This document shows positions 17,874-26,821 of a stretch of 64,000 bases of DNA, piece by piece. Numbering within the stretch: the stretch's first letter is position 1; every line of letters starts with the position of its first letter. The position numbers and the translations under genes are program-made. Source of the DNA: Paraburkholderia sp. BCC1885 (GTDB taxonomy: Bacteria; Pseudomonadota; Gammaproteobacteria; Burkholderiales; Burkholderiaceae); contig NZ_CAAJGM010000111.1 of assembly GCF_900996235.1 (NCBI RefSeq), positions 744,001-808,000 of the forward strand. The letters are read 5' to 3'. The notes beneath the pieces were generated by a model, which saw nothing but the letters and a program-made list of their open reading frames with translations, did not search any database and was not told where the DNA came from.

Positions 17874-18347
17874 ATGCAGAGTCAGAACGATTTCATGGAC
17901 GTGGTGGCGCTGCACAGTGAGTATTCCGCCTGCCTCGACGCCGGCGAATTCGAACGCTGGCCGGATTTCTTTGTCGAGAACTGCGATTACCGGATTCAGT
18001 CGCGCGAAAACTTCGACGCGAAGCTGCCGCTCTCGATCATGTGGCTGGAGGGTCGCGGCATGCTCAACGATCGCGTGTATAGCGTGCGGGAAACGCTCTA
18101 TCACGATCCGTACTATCAGCGGCACATTGTGTCCGCGCCGCGCATCGTCTCGGTGAATGGAGATGAAATCCAGGCAGAAACCAACTACCTGGTCATCCGA
18201 ACGAAACGAGACACGTTTTCCGAACTGTTTAACGTGGGCCGCTATCTCGACTCGATCCGCCGCACGCCTGACGGACTGAAATTCAAATCGCGCGCATGCA
18301 TATTCGACAGCGAGTGGATCCGCAACTCGATCATCTATCCGATCTGA
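17874..18347 (+). CDS. Ring-hydroxylating oxygenase small subunit (NagH-like)
   Basis: Beta subunit of 157 residues with the cone-shaped NTF2-like fold: YSACLDAGEFERWPDFF, then the conserved segment SIMWLEGRGMLNDRVYSVRE and RDTFSELFNVGRY. It packs with the large subunit as an alpha3beta3 hexamer in known relatives. Its start is four bases after the large-subunit stop, with GGAG inside the previous gene, so translation is coupled. Confidence 0.86.
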   Translation: MQSQNDFMDVVALHSEYSACLDAGEFERWPDFFVENCDYRIQSRENFDAKLPLSIMWLEGRGMLNDRVYSVRETLYHDPYYQRHIVSAPRIVSVNGDEIQAETNYLVIRTKRDTFSELFNVGRYLDSIRRTPDGLKFKSRACIFDSEWIRNSIIYPI

Positions 18348-18396
18348 CGCATCGACGCAGCGGTAAACCGCACACGGACGCACCTGTGAGGAGACA

Positions 18397-19422
18397 ATGA
18401 AATACACGAAACTCGGCAATAGCGGTCTGAGCGTGTCGCAAATCGCGCTGGGCATGATGTCGTTCGGCTCATCGGAATGGCGTCCGTGGGTGCTGGACGA
18501 GGCACAGTCGCGACCGCTTGTGCAGCGCGCCATAGAGTTGGGCATCAATTACTTCGATACGGCCGACATGTATTCCGCCGGACGCTCCGAGGAGCTGACG
18601 GGGAAGTTTGTCCGCGAGTTTTGCCGGCGCGAGGAAGCGGTGATCGCAACCAAGGTCTTCTACCCGGTCGAGATGGGCTTCAAGGGCGGCGCCGCGGGCG
18701 GCGCAAAACCGGCCAGACGGCCCAACGCCGACGGCCTCTCGCGCAAACATATTCTGCACGCGGTCGACGCCAGCCTCGCACGGCTTGGCACCGACTACAT
18801 CGACCTTTACCAGATTCATCGGCTCGATCCCGAGACGCCGCTGGAAGAGACGATGGAGGCGCTGCACGACGTCGTGAAATCCGGCAAGGTGCGCTATCTC
18901 GGCGCAAGCAGCATGGCTGCGTGGCAATTCGCCAAAGCGCAGCAGATTGCGCGTGAGCACGGCTGGACGCGATTCATCAGCATGCAGAATCATTACAACC
19001 TGGCGTATCGCGAGGAAGAGCGCGAAATGATTCCGCTTTGCCGCGATCAGGGCGTGGCGGTGATTCCGTGGAGCCCGCTTGCGCGCGGTTTTCTGGCCGG
19101 CAACAGAGATGCGGCCGACACGTCGCGCAGCGCAACCATCCGCGCGCAAACCGATGACGTGGCGCAGAAATATTATGGCAGCGCGGGCGACCTGCGCGTG
19201 CTGGCGGAACTCAGCAGGCTTGCACGGCAGAAAGCCGTCAGCAATGCGACGCTGGCCTATGCGTGGCTGCTGCACAAGGGTGTGACGGCGCCGATCGTCG
19301 GCGCAACGAAGTTGCCACACCTCGAGCAAGCGGTAGCAGCGCTGTACGGCCAGCTCACCGATGAAGACGTGGCGCTGCTGGAAGCGCCGTATGAACCGCA
19401 TCGGGTGATTGGGCATACATGA
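18397..19422 (+). CDS. Aldo/keto reductase
   Basis: A 341-residue NADPH-dependent aldo/keto reductase with a TIM-barrel fold. The catalytic tetrad is visible: Asp and Tyr in FDTADMYSAGRSE, Lys in IATKVF and His in YQIHRLD. The cofactor-binding end reads VGATKLPHLEQAV. It is the third gene of the oxygenase operon (49-base gap, GAGGAG site). Relatives reduce aldehydes or ketones; the natural substrate in this pathway is not clear. Confidence 0.84.
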   Translation: MKYTKLGNSGLSVSQIALGMMSFGSSEWRPWVLDEAQSRPLVQRAIELGINYFDTADMYSAGRSEELTGKFVREFCRREEAVIATKVFYPVEMGFKGGAAGGAKPARRPNADGLSRKHILHAVDASLARLGTDYIDLYQIHRLDPETPLEETMEALHDVVKSGKVRYLGASSMAAWQFAKAQQIAREHGWTRFISMQNHYNLAYREEEREMIPLCRDQGVAVIPWSPLARGFLAGNRDAADTSRSATIRAQTDDVAQKYYGSAGDLRVLAELSRLARQKAVSNATLAYAWLLHKGVTAPIVGATKLPHLEQAVAALYGQLTDEDVALLEAPYEPHRVIGHT

Positions 19423-19529
19423 CGAGGCCCATTCGTGCCGCTGGCACATGAGGCTGAAGCGGGCTCACGCCAGGCGCAGCAAGGGCGAAACCGGACACCT
19501 GCATCATTCATTCAACGAGAGAGTTTGAG

Positions 19530-20354
19530 ATGGACACTTTGTCTGACATGAAGTCAGGCCATCTGCGCGTGCGAGACGGTACGCGGATTGCCTACAGCCT
19601 TGCCGGCGACGTAGACAGCGACGCGCGGGTGGTGCTGCTACATTCACTGGGAATGGACCGCAATTTCTGGCAGCCCGTGGTGGAGCGCCTGATGGGCAAG
19701 GCGCTCGTGCTGACCGTCGACTGTCGTGGACACGGTGCGTCCGACAAACCGGAGGGACCGTATACCGTCGAACTGTTTGCTCGGGATCTGTTCGACCTGG
19801 TCTCTGCCTTTCGCTTTGACGACGTGGTCGTGGCAGGCGCGTCGATGGGAGGCTGCGTCGCGCTGCAGTTTGCTGGCACATGGCCTCGCCTCACGCGCGC
19901 AGTCGGCCTGTTCGACACGACCGCCTGGTACGGCGAAGCGGCGCCGCAAAACTGGGAAGAGCGGGCGGCGAAAGCAGAAAGCGGCGGCCTCGCGCCCTTG
20001 GTCGAATTTCAGACCACGCGCTGGTTCAGCGACGCCTTTCGCGCGGCGCACCCGGAAATCGTGCAGCGCTGTGTCGACACGTTTCTGCGCAACGAAGTGC
20101 ACGCGTTCGCCTCGACCTGCCGGATGCTCGGCGCGTTCGACGGCCGTGTGCTGCAGTCCAAGGTGCGCGCACCGTGCAGCGTGATCGTGGGCGAAGAAGA
20201 CTACGCGGCGCCGGTAGCCATGGCGCGCGCGTTACATGACGGCATCAACGGTTCGTCGCTGACCGTCATTCCTGCCGCGCGTCACCTGACGCCGCTGGAA
20301 ACACCGGATATCATCGCTCGCGAACTCGTTACGCTGCTGGCACCGAAACCCTAG
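19530..20354 (+). CDS. Alpha/beta hydrolase, 3-oxoadipate enol-lactonase-like
   Basis: A 274-residue alpha/beta hydrolase. The catalytic triad is readable: nucleophile Ser in AGASMGGC, Asp in VGEEDYAAP and His in AARHLTPLE; the oxyanion region is LHSLGMDRNFW. Sequence style matches 3-oxoadipate enol-lactonases (PcaD/CatD), but without other beta-ketoadipate genes nearby a different lactone or ester substrate is possible. Same direction and likely same operon as the oxygenase. Confidence 0.8.
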   Translation: MDTLSDMKSGHLRVRDGTRIAYSLAGDVDSDARVVLLHSLGMDRNFWQPVVERLMGKALVLTVDCRGHGASDKPEGPYTVELFARDLFDLVSAFRFDDVVVAGASMGGCVALQFAGTWPRLTRAVGLFDTTAWYGEAAPQNWEERAAKAESGGLAPLVEFQTTRWFSDAFRAAHPEIVQRCVDTFLRNEVHAFASTCRMLGAFDGRVLQSKVRAPCSVIVGEEDYAAPVAMARALHDGINGSSLTVIPAARHLTPLETPDIIARELVTLLAPKP

Positions 20355-20418
20355 TGCTGGATGGGGCGGTGCAAGCGGCGGCAAGCAAAAAGACCAGAAC
20401 AAGCCATGGAGACAATCA

Positions 20419-21819
20419 ATGCAACATCCTGCAGGTAACCCGGGGAGAGGAGCGGCCAAAGGCGCGTCCCTGACAGGCGAGCCGCCAGCCGCCGCCGCAA
20501 CCTTGCCCGTCTGGTATCGCTCGCTGAACAGGGCGCAGTGGAGCGCGCTTTTTGCGTCCAATCTGGGCTGGCTATTCGACGGCTACGAAACCTACACGCT
20601 GATCCTGACCGTTGGCGTTGCGCTGCGTCAGTTGCTGCAACCTGCCATGTATGGGCAGATTCCGTTCTATGCCGGACTCACGATCGCGCTCACGTTGCTG
20701 GGTTGGGGTGTAGGTGGGCTCGTGGGCGGCGTGCTGACCGACTACATCGGCCGCAAGCGGATGATGATGCTCGCCATCCTCGCCTATTCATTGACGACGG
20801 GTCTGAGCGCATTTGCATGGAACTGGGAGTCCTTTGCGGTGCTGCGTTTTGTCGTCGGCCTAGCAATGGGCTCCGAGTGGGCGACGGGAACGGCCATGAC
20901 CGCCGAGTTGTGGCCCGATCGCCACCGTGGCAAGGGCGCAGGCCTGATGCAGTGCGGATTGGGCATGGGCTTCTTCGTCGCCTCTCTCGTCTGGCTGTTC
21001 ATGAGCCAGACCGGCGACCACGCATGGCGTTACATGTATCTGCTCGGCGTGCTGCCGGGGCTGGTCACGCTATGGATGCGCAAAGGCATTCCCGAATCGG
21101 AACAATGGGAGCGCGTGAACGAAGAGCGCAACCAGACTCGTGCACGCAAGCGCGAAGGCGGCAGCCTGTCGGCCCACGAAGAAGCACTGACCCGCTTCAC
21201 ATTGGTCGATCTGTTTTCGGCACCTGCACTGCGCCGCCGCACGCTGATTGCCGTCTTCATGTCGCTCACGACGACGCTCGGATGGTGGGGCATTTCCACC
21301 TGGGTGCCGCCGTACATCGGCTCCGTTGCGGCTCATGCCGGACTGTCTGCGGCGCGTTGGGCCAGTTTTGCGGGCATGGCCTACAACGTGGGGGCGATTG
21401 CCGGATATATCGGTCTCGGCTTTCTCGCCGATGCATACGGCCGCAAACGTGTCACGTTTGCATTCTTTCTGATGGCGTTCCTTCTGACGCCCGTGCTGTT
21501 CCTTTGGACACACGATATTGGGCTACTGTTGCTGGTTTCGGCCGTCACCGGATTCTTCAGCCTCGGGCAGTACACGTGGATGCCGACATGGCTTCCAGAA
21601 CTGTATCCGACCCGCGTGCGCGGCACGGCAATCGCGTTCTGCTTCAACGTGCCGCGCCTGCTGGCGTGGTCCGGGCCGCTGGTTGCCGGAACGCTGATCG
21701 CCCGATTCGGCGGATATGGACACGCTGCCGTGACCGTCGGATTCATCTACGTCATTGGCATCGTGCTGACACCGTTCCTGCCCGAGACCAACGGCAAACC
21801 TCTGCCTGAAAACGTATAG
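20419..21819 (+). CDS. MFS transporter, aromatic acid/metabolite:H+ symporter type
   Basis: A 466-residue inner-membrane carrier with about 12 hydrophobic segments. The N-terminal signature NLGWLFDGYETYTL and the loop motif TDYIGRKRMM between helices 2 and 3, repeated as ADAYGRKRV in the second half, are typical of the aromatic-acid and metabolite:H+ symporter families (PcaK/BenK, MHS). It probably imports the aromatic substrate of the neighbouring oxygenase. A GGAGACAAT ribosome region matches that of several genes in this cluster. A strong hairpin follows at 21842. Confidence 0.84.
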   Translation: MQHPAGNPGRGAAKGASLTGEPPAAAATLPVWYRSLNRAQWSALFASNLGWLFDGYETYTLILTVGVALRQLLQPAMYGQIPFYAGLTIALTLLGWGVGGLVGGVLTDYIGRKRMMMLAILAYSLTTGLSAFAWNWESFAVLRFVVGLAMGSEWATGTAMTAELWPDRHRGKGAGLMQCGLGMGFFVASLVWLFMSQTGDHAWRYMYLLGVLPGLVTLWMRKGIPESEQWERVNEERNQTRARKREGGSLSAHEEALTRFTLVDLFSAPALRRRTLIAVFMSLTTTLGWWGISTWVPPYIGSVAAHAGLSAARWASFAGMAYNVGAIAGYIGLGFLADAYGRKRVTFAFFLMAFLLTPVLFLWTHDIGLLLLVSAVTGFFSLGQYTWMPTWLPELYPTRVRGTAIAFCFNVPRLLAWSGPLVAGTLIARFGGYGHAAVTVGFIYVIGIVLTPFLPETNGKPLPENV

Positions 21820-21841
21820 CGCAACCCAGGTAGGCAGGTTC

Positions 21842-21873
21842 GTAGACGGCGCCGGCAATCCGGCGCCGTCTAC
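21842..21873 (+). terminator. Perfect 14-bp hairpin after the transporter gene
   Basis: Arms GTAGACGGCGCCGG and CCGGCGCCGTCTAC with a CAAT loop, 22 bases after the transporter stop. There is no T-run, so it may be a partial terminator or an mRNA-stabilising element between transporter and porin. Confidence 0.6.
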
Positions 21874-21948
21874 ACATCCCCCTTGCAGGACGGCGGCCTG
21901 TGTCGCCAACAGTTTCACCTAGATCAATAAAATCGGAGACAGTCGAAA

Positions 21949-23028
21949 ATGAAAAAATTATATTTAGGTATCCTTGTCATATCGATGAGTTGTGCATCGG
22001 CATGGGCGCAAAGCAGCATGACGTTGTACGGCAGTATCGATGAGGGCGTCACGTTCAATACCAACGCGCAAGGCAGCCATACCGCCACCGTAGGCCCTGT
22101 TGCGGTTCCTGACTTCTACGGTTTTCGCGGCACCGAAGACCTCGGCAATCAGTTGAGCGCCGTCTTCGCCCTGCAAAATGGCTTTAAATCCAACACGGGA
22201 CAAGGGACGATTGCCGGCGATGCTTTCAGCCAGTTTGCGTGGGTCGGCCTTTCGAGCCCTCAGTACGGAACGCTCACGCTCGGCCGCCAGTTGGATCTGG
22301 CCGCAGACGCGCTGCGGGTGAACGCAAACGGCAGCATCCAATACAACTTTTATCTGTTCCACCCTGCCAATCTCGACAATCTCGGCATTACCGGCGACTC
22401 GATCAACAACTCCGTGAAATACGCCACGCCGAACTTTGGCGGCTTCAGCGCCACGGGCCTGTACGGCTTCGACGATTCGAGCACGCAACCCGGCCGGGTC
22501 TACAGTGCGGACGTAGTCTATTCCCACGGACCGTTCCGCGCATCCGCCGTGTATACCAGCTGGCGAAACCACGTGATCAATCTCGTCACAGGTCTCGGCC
22601 AGAGCAGCTTCCTCCGCGAATCGCTTGCCGGGGGCGCGCTGTTTACCGCGCAGCATCAGGACATCGCAGGCTTGTCCGCCTTCTACAAGGCCACCGACAA
22701 GCTCCAGTTGCATGGCGTGGCCACCCAGGTCAACCTCGCAAGCGCGGCCGACTCCACACGAATGCGCACGGTCGAACTTGGCGCCGATTACAGCACCAAC
22801 TTCGCGAATGCCGTGACGTTAGGAGGTTATCTGTCCTGGCTAGGGGAAACGCGGTATGACGAAGTCGGTCTGGGGGACACGTATTCGCTCTCCAAGCGCA
22901 CGGTCGTTTACGCTCAGGTGACGTACCAGCACGCGGACGGCGTGGGCAATGCGGCGATGCCACTTCTGGCAGCGGCGAACGGGCCCAACCAGACCGCTTT
23001 CCGCGTGGGTGTGCACCATTTCTTTTAA
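21949..23028 (+). CDS. Outer-membrane porin (Gram-negative porin, OmpC/OpcP type)
   Basis: A 359-residue beta-barrel porin. A signal peptide ends in SAWAQ at residue 20, and the mature protein begins SSMTLYGSIDEGV as in Burkholderia general porins. FYGFRGTEDLGNQLSAVF and the terminal RVGVHHFF with C-terminal Phe are family hallmarks. Placed after the importer, it probably supplies outer-membrane entry for the aromatic substrate. GGAGA precedes the start. Confidence 0.87.
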   Translation: MKKLYLGILVISMSCASAWAQSSMTLYGSIDEGVTFNTNAQGSHTATVGPVAVPDFYGFRGTEDLGNQLSAVFALQNGFKSNTGQGTIAGDAFSQFAWVGLSSPQYGTLTLGRQLDLAADALRVNANGSIQYNFYLFHPANLDNLGITGDSINNSVKYATPNFGGFSATGLYGFDDSSTQPGRVYSADVVYSHGPFRASAVYTSWRNHVINLVTGLGQSSFLRESLAGGALFTAQHQDIAGLSAFYKATDKLQLHGVATQVNLASAADSTRMRTVELGADYSTNFANAVTLGGYLSWLGETRYDEVGLGDTYSLSKRTVVYAQVTYQHADGVGNAAMPLLAAANGPNQTAFRVGVHHFF

Positions 23029-23133
23029 TGGTTGCCGGTTTGCGCCAGCCCGCACGATGCGTGGCGGCGCAACTGTCCGGGATCGACGAAAACAAATCCA
23101 GTCACCGTCCGACGGAACAGTTACGGGGGAAGT

Positions 23134-24729
23134 ATGCTGAGTAAAGGCATCACGATAAAAGCACGGATCGGCCTGACGATGGCGTTTCTCGCTGCGCTGC
23201 TGGTGATCAGCAGTGTGCTCGGCCTGATTGGCATGGGCCGTTCGAACGCTTTATACAACGAAACGTTGACGACCCAGATGCCGAGCGCGGTCGCCATCGC
23301 CAACGCCGAAATTTTTGCCGGACAAGAGCGCTTTGCGGTCGACCGGGCGGCGGTCCTGAGTGGAACGCCAGACGCCACCGCAGCACTCGAACGCGCACGC
23401 ACGATGCGTGCAACGTCCGGCCTGTGGTGGAACAAATATCTCGGTCTTCCGCGCGGCGCTGAAGAAGACCGGCTCGCGCAGGATGTCGCGGGCAAGCGCC
23501 AGGCGCTGCATCAGACGCTGGACGCGTTCGCTTCCCGCATCGCGGCAAACGACACAGCAAAACTGGGCGATGGAGTGAAACAGGTACAAGCCGCATACGA
23601 GGACATGACAGCGTCGGATGACGCCTTACGCAAATTCCAGTTCACCGAAGCCCATGAGGGCTACCGTGCCGCGCAAAGTGCTTTTGCAACATTCCGACTC
23701 TTCAGCCTGGTGGAACTCCTGCTCGGCCTCGCGGCCGCGATATTCTCTTACCTGACGCTGCGTCGCGCGATCACCCGCCCGCTCGCGGACGCGCTCGAGC
23801 ACTTCAGTGCCATCGCCGCGGGCGATCTGCGCCGCACAGTGACGGTGGGCTCGCGTGATGAAATGGGTCTCCTGCTCTCCGGCATCGCCAGCATGCAACG
23901 TAGCCTGACTGAAACCGTGCGCTCGGTGCGCGGCGGCAGCGAATCGATTGCAACGGCCACGCGCCAGATCGCAGCAGGCAACCTGGATCTGTCTTCGCGC
24001 ACGGAAGAGCAGGCCTCCGCGCTGCAGCAAACCGCGTCGAGCATGGACCGGCTGACTGGAACCGTAAAGCAAAACGCCGACAATGCCCGTCAGGCGAGTT
24101 CGCTAGCCGGGAGCGCGTTCGAGATCGCCAATCGCGGCAACGCGGTCGTGGGCCAGGTGGTCGGCACCATGGGCGAGATCAATCAGAGTTCCAGCAAGAT
24201 TGCCGACATCATTGCGATCATCGAGGGCATTGCTTTTCAGACCAACATCCTCGCGCTCAACGCCGCGGTTGAAGCCGCCCGCGCCGGCGAAGAAGGCCGT
24301 GGCTTTGCCGTGGTGGCCGGAGAGGTACGCGGTCTCGCGCAGCGCTCGTCGGCGGCGGCGAAGGAAATCAAGGAACTGATTGATACCTCGGTGAACCGGG
24401 TGCAGTCCGGCGCAGTGCTGGTCGACGAGGCGGGCCGCACGATGAACGAGATCATCACCGCCGTGCAGCGCGTCACCAACATCATGGGCGAAATCGCCGC
24501 CGCCTCCGAGGAGCAGAGTTCGGGACTCGATCAAGTGGCGCGCGCCGTCACGCAGATGGATGAAGTGACCCAGCAGAACGCCGCGCTGGTTGAAGAAGCG
24601 GCGGCCGCTGCCCAATCGCTCGAAGACCAGGCTGGCAAGCTGCGGGCAACGGTTGGCGTATTTCAGCTCGAAGACGATGCGTTCAATGCGCCCTCTCGCG
24701 AGATCGGCGCAATTCGTGCAGCGAGGTGA
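23134..24729 (+). CDS. Methyl-accepting chemotaxis protein
   Basis: A 531-residue chemoreceptor. Order: transmembrane helix 1 (residues 10-32), periplasmic four-helix ligand domain (33-190), transmembrane helix 2 (about 195-215, LVELLLGLAAAIFSYL), HAMP, then the signalling coiled coil with the hairpin tip GIAFQTNILALNAAVEAARA. There is no C-terminal NWETF-type tether. The GGGGGAAGT site fixes the ATG at 23134. Next to a porin and an aromatic importer, it probably senses the pathway substrate, as NahY and PcaY do elsewhere; ligand inferred. Confidence 0.86.
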   Translation: MLSKGITIKARIGLTMAFLAALLVISSVLGLIGMGRSNALYNETLTTQMPSAVAIANAEIFAGQERFAVDRAAVLSGTPDATAALERARTMRATSGLWWNKYLGLPRGAEEDRLAQDVAGKRQALHQTLDAFASRIAANDTAKLGDGVKQVQAAYEDMTASDDALRKFQFTEAHEGYRAAQSAFATFRLFSLVELLLGLAAAIFSYLTLRRAITRPLADALEHFSAIAAGDLRRTVTVGSRDEMGLLLSGIASMQRSLTETVRSVRGGSESIATATRQIAAGNLDLSSRTEEQASALQQTASSMDRLTGTVKQNADNARQASSLAGSAFEIANRGNAVVGQVVGTMGEINQSSSKIADIIAIIEGIAFQTNILALNAAVEAARAGEEGRGFAVVAGEVRGLAQRSSAAAKEIKELIDTSVNRVQSGAVLVDEAGRTMNEIITAVQRVTNIMGEIAAASEEQSSGLDQVARAVTQMDEVTQQNAALVEEAAAAAQSLEDQAGKLRATVGVFQLEDDAFNAPSREIGAIRAAR

Positions 24730-25028
24730 CAGGCCTCGCGTGCTGGCCAATGCGAAGGGTGTATGTCAGCATGAAAAACTGTCCGGCAACCACGTTCCGC
24801 GATAAGTATTAATACGGGAATTTGCGCATCCAGACCTTACGGCCGCACGATTTACGATCTGGTCTGGCGGTTCCATTCATCCCAGCGACGCCGTGCTTGC
24901 TGAAAGGCTGACCGCTTCTCGTTGGCGAAGCATTGGTCATATAGTGACGCGGTAGCGTTTCGCGCTTTGTCCGCTCGTCGGCACGCCCTCGACGAGTTTG
25001 ATAGTCGTTTCGTGAGCCAGAAAAACAA
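24730..25028. other. Gene-free chromosomal stretch downstream of the chemoreceptor
   Basis: About 300 bases with no convincing gene. A minus-strand frame ending at about 24857 (tail FQQARRRWDEWNRQ) looks protein-like but has no start and overlaps the tRNA terminator; it may be chance or a remnant. Confidence 0.35.
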
Positions 25029-25063
25029 AAAGCCGTTGAATCACTTTTAGATTCAACGGCTTT
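25029..25063 (-). terminator. Native tRNA-Ser terminator
   Basis: Arms AAAGCCGTTGAATC (25029-25042) and GATTCAACGGCTTT (25050-25063) form a 14-bp stem. On the minus strand it is followed by TTTTGTTTTT and starts 16 bases after the CCA end of the tRNA 3' repeat at 25080. It is best read as the original terminator of the tRNA-Ser gene. Confidence 0.7.
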
Positions 25064-25079
25064 CTATTTGAGCAATTTC

Positions 25080-25096
25080 TGGCGGAGAGACGGGGA
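25080..25096 (-). repeat. Left attachment repeat (17 bp, tRNA-Ser 3' end)
   Basis: TGGCGGAGAGACGGGGA, identical to 32130-32146 in the same orientation. Read on the minus strand it is the acceptor 3' strand, discriminator G and CCA of a tRNA-Ser, marking the left end of the integrated element. Confidence 0.75.
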
Positions 25097-25239
25097 CACG
25101 GTTGCCTCTTCGCCACGAAAGCCTTACAGCGTATGGGCTCCGGCGAAAAGTGTCCCCTCGCGGTGTCCAACTGGAAACGAGGTTACCACAGCATTCTTGT
25201 CGGATGCTGCGGTGACTGGGAGTAGACATATCCCCGGAT

Positions 25240-25482
25240 CTATCCGCCTACTTCCATGAGGATAACCACGGCCTTGTCTGGATCGATGCCGCACGCCTTG
25301 CACCAATCGAGATAAAACAAAACGTCCATATAGCTTTCACCACGCTCGATTTTCGACAAATACGATTGACCTACTTTCAAGCGTTCGGCCAACTGCACTT
25401 GGGTAAGTCCCGCGTTTTTACGCAAAGTTTTCAAATGAGCTCGGAGAGCCCGATAGCGAGGATGATGGACGGATGGAAGCAT
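25240..25482 (-). CDS. Xre-family regulator
   Basis: An 80-residue helix-turn-helix protein. The HTH is clear: LRKNAGLTQVQLAERLKVGQ then SYLSKIERGES. It ends shortly after the DNA-binding domain (ILMEVGG), so it has no ligand or oligomer domain of note. GGGAG lies nine bases before the start at 25482. It is divergent from the lipoprotein gene with a 115-base gap and may control it or element excision. Confidence 0.8.
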   Translation of the reverse strand: MLPSVHHPRYRALRAHLKTLRKNAGLTQVQLAERLKVGQSYLSKIERGESYMDVLFYLDWCKACGIDPDKAVVILMEVGG

Positions 25483-25597
25483 GGCGGAATGCTCCCTGCA
25501 CACTCAAAATAGTCCATTCCCGACTTTTTCGAGTTATTATCGCGCCCAGCATGGCCCGTGCCGTGCCCCGTCCAATCAACAAGAAAATGGGTGCGAA

Positions 25598-26767
25598 ATG
25601 TCTGTCAAGTTTGCAGCAATAGCAGTTCTCGGGGTTTCACTGGCCGCCTGCGGCGGTGGAGGCGGCAGCGGTAATAGCGGATCATCCGGTAGCATGAGCA
25701 GCCCTACAACCAGCAGTAACGGCGCGGCGTTGCTCGCCGCATATAACCCTCCTGCGGCGATAGTCGCGGATGTGGTGCAAAACTACACCGGCCCCGCTTT
25801 CAGCGGCTACGACTCCGCTGTCCAGGCGCGCTGTGCAAGTCCCAGCATTGTCAGCAGCACCGTTGTGGTCGCCCCGGACGTGATCGTATTCAGCGCCGGT
25901 GCGAGCGTGAAAGCGCAGGAACTGGCCGCAGACCTGACGGAGCAGGCCGTCACTGAAATCCGCACAAAGCTCAATCTGCCAACCACCGGAACGGCATTCG
26001 ACGGAACAAACCGGATCGAGCTTTGCGTCGATACCACTTTGGGCCAGAGCGACGGCGAAACCGGGACGTCACTTGTCGGCCAGACTGGTTCTGGTGTCGG
26101 CCCGGTAATGCAACTGATGTCAGCCGACGCCCCGGCGTTCGACATCCGGTATCCGGGTGCAAGCAGTTATAACGCACCCGTAGGGACATCCTATTACGAC
26201 CTGTTCCGCCACGAAACTACACATGCGGCTTTGTTTTCGTTAAGCGAACCCTTTACCGGACTTGAAACGTGGTTTCAGGAAGGAATGGCAACGACGATTT
26301 CTCAGTTGCCAATGCCAGCAAAAGCGACCGTGCTGGGTTATGTGAGCAGCAACGATCTCATCAGTGCCAATAACGCGAACACCAATGGCAACGTTTATCC
26401 AGCTTATGAAGCCACCATCGGTTATTTGACTTCAAATGCGGCAGGCGCGCTGAACTTCGGCCTGACGAACATTCCCGCATTCGTGACTGCGTTCAAGCAA
26501 AACGCAATCGCAGTATGCGGAGCAACGTATCCCCAAGGCAACACCCCACCGGCATACCTGACAGTGGGAATGCCTGCCGGGCAGATGAACCAATGCAGCT
26601 CGCCGAACGGCGAAATCGATCCACGCCTGGAAACCGTCTTTGACCAGACGTTCAATGCAACATTTAAAGACAGCAACGGACAACCCCTGTTACTGCACAC
26701 CACAGACAGCGCGAACTCCTCACTCGAAGCAACGCTTTACAGCAGGTTAAACGGTTTTTTGCAATAA
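25598..26767 (+). CDS. Lipoprotein with HEXXH zincin-like motif (cargo)
   Basis: A 389-residue exported lipoprotein. Lipobox LAAC at about residue 20 is followed by a Gly/Ser linker. Around residue 205 the segment LFRHETTHAALFS carries HEXXH, and 20 residues later TWFQEGMATTIS supplies a glutamate, the layout of gluzincin-type metallopeptidases. A putative cell-surface or periplasmic metalloprotease is inferred. There are several cysteines (RCASP, LCVD, VCGATY, QCSS) that could form disulfides. It lies inside a mobile element as apparent cargo. I do not recognise a named family. Confidence 0.7.
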   Translation: MSVKFAAIAVLGVSLAACGGGGGSGNSGSSGSMSSPTTSSNGAALLAAYNPPAAIVADVVQNYTGPAFSGYDSAVQARCASPSIVSSTVVVAPDVIVFSAGASVKAQELAADLTEQAVTEIRTKLNLPTTGTAFDGTNRIELCVDTTLGQSDGETGTSLVGQTGSGVGPVMQLMSADAPAFDIRYPGASSYNAPVGTSYYDLFRHETTHAALFSLSEPFTGLETWFQEGMATTISQLPMPAKATVLGYVSSNDLISANNANTNGNVYPAYEATIGYLTSNAAGALNFGLTNIPAFVTAFKQNAIAVCGATYPQGNTPPAYLTVGMPAGQMNQCSSPNGEIDPRLETVFDQTFNATFKDSNGQPLLLHTTDSANSSLEATLYSRLNGFLQ

Positions 26768-26821
26768 ACGCAGTCGGCATAGTGCCCGCTCTCCATCACA
26801 CCGCCACAAACGGGGAATAAA

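Noticed and set aside
24937..25170. 77-residue minus-strand frame across the tRNA terminator
   Set aside because: It would place a 14-bp intrinsic terminator and the attachment repeat inside a gene; composition is ordinary and there is no good start.
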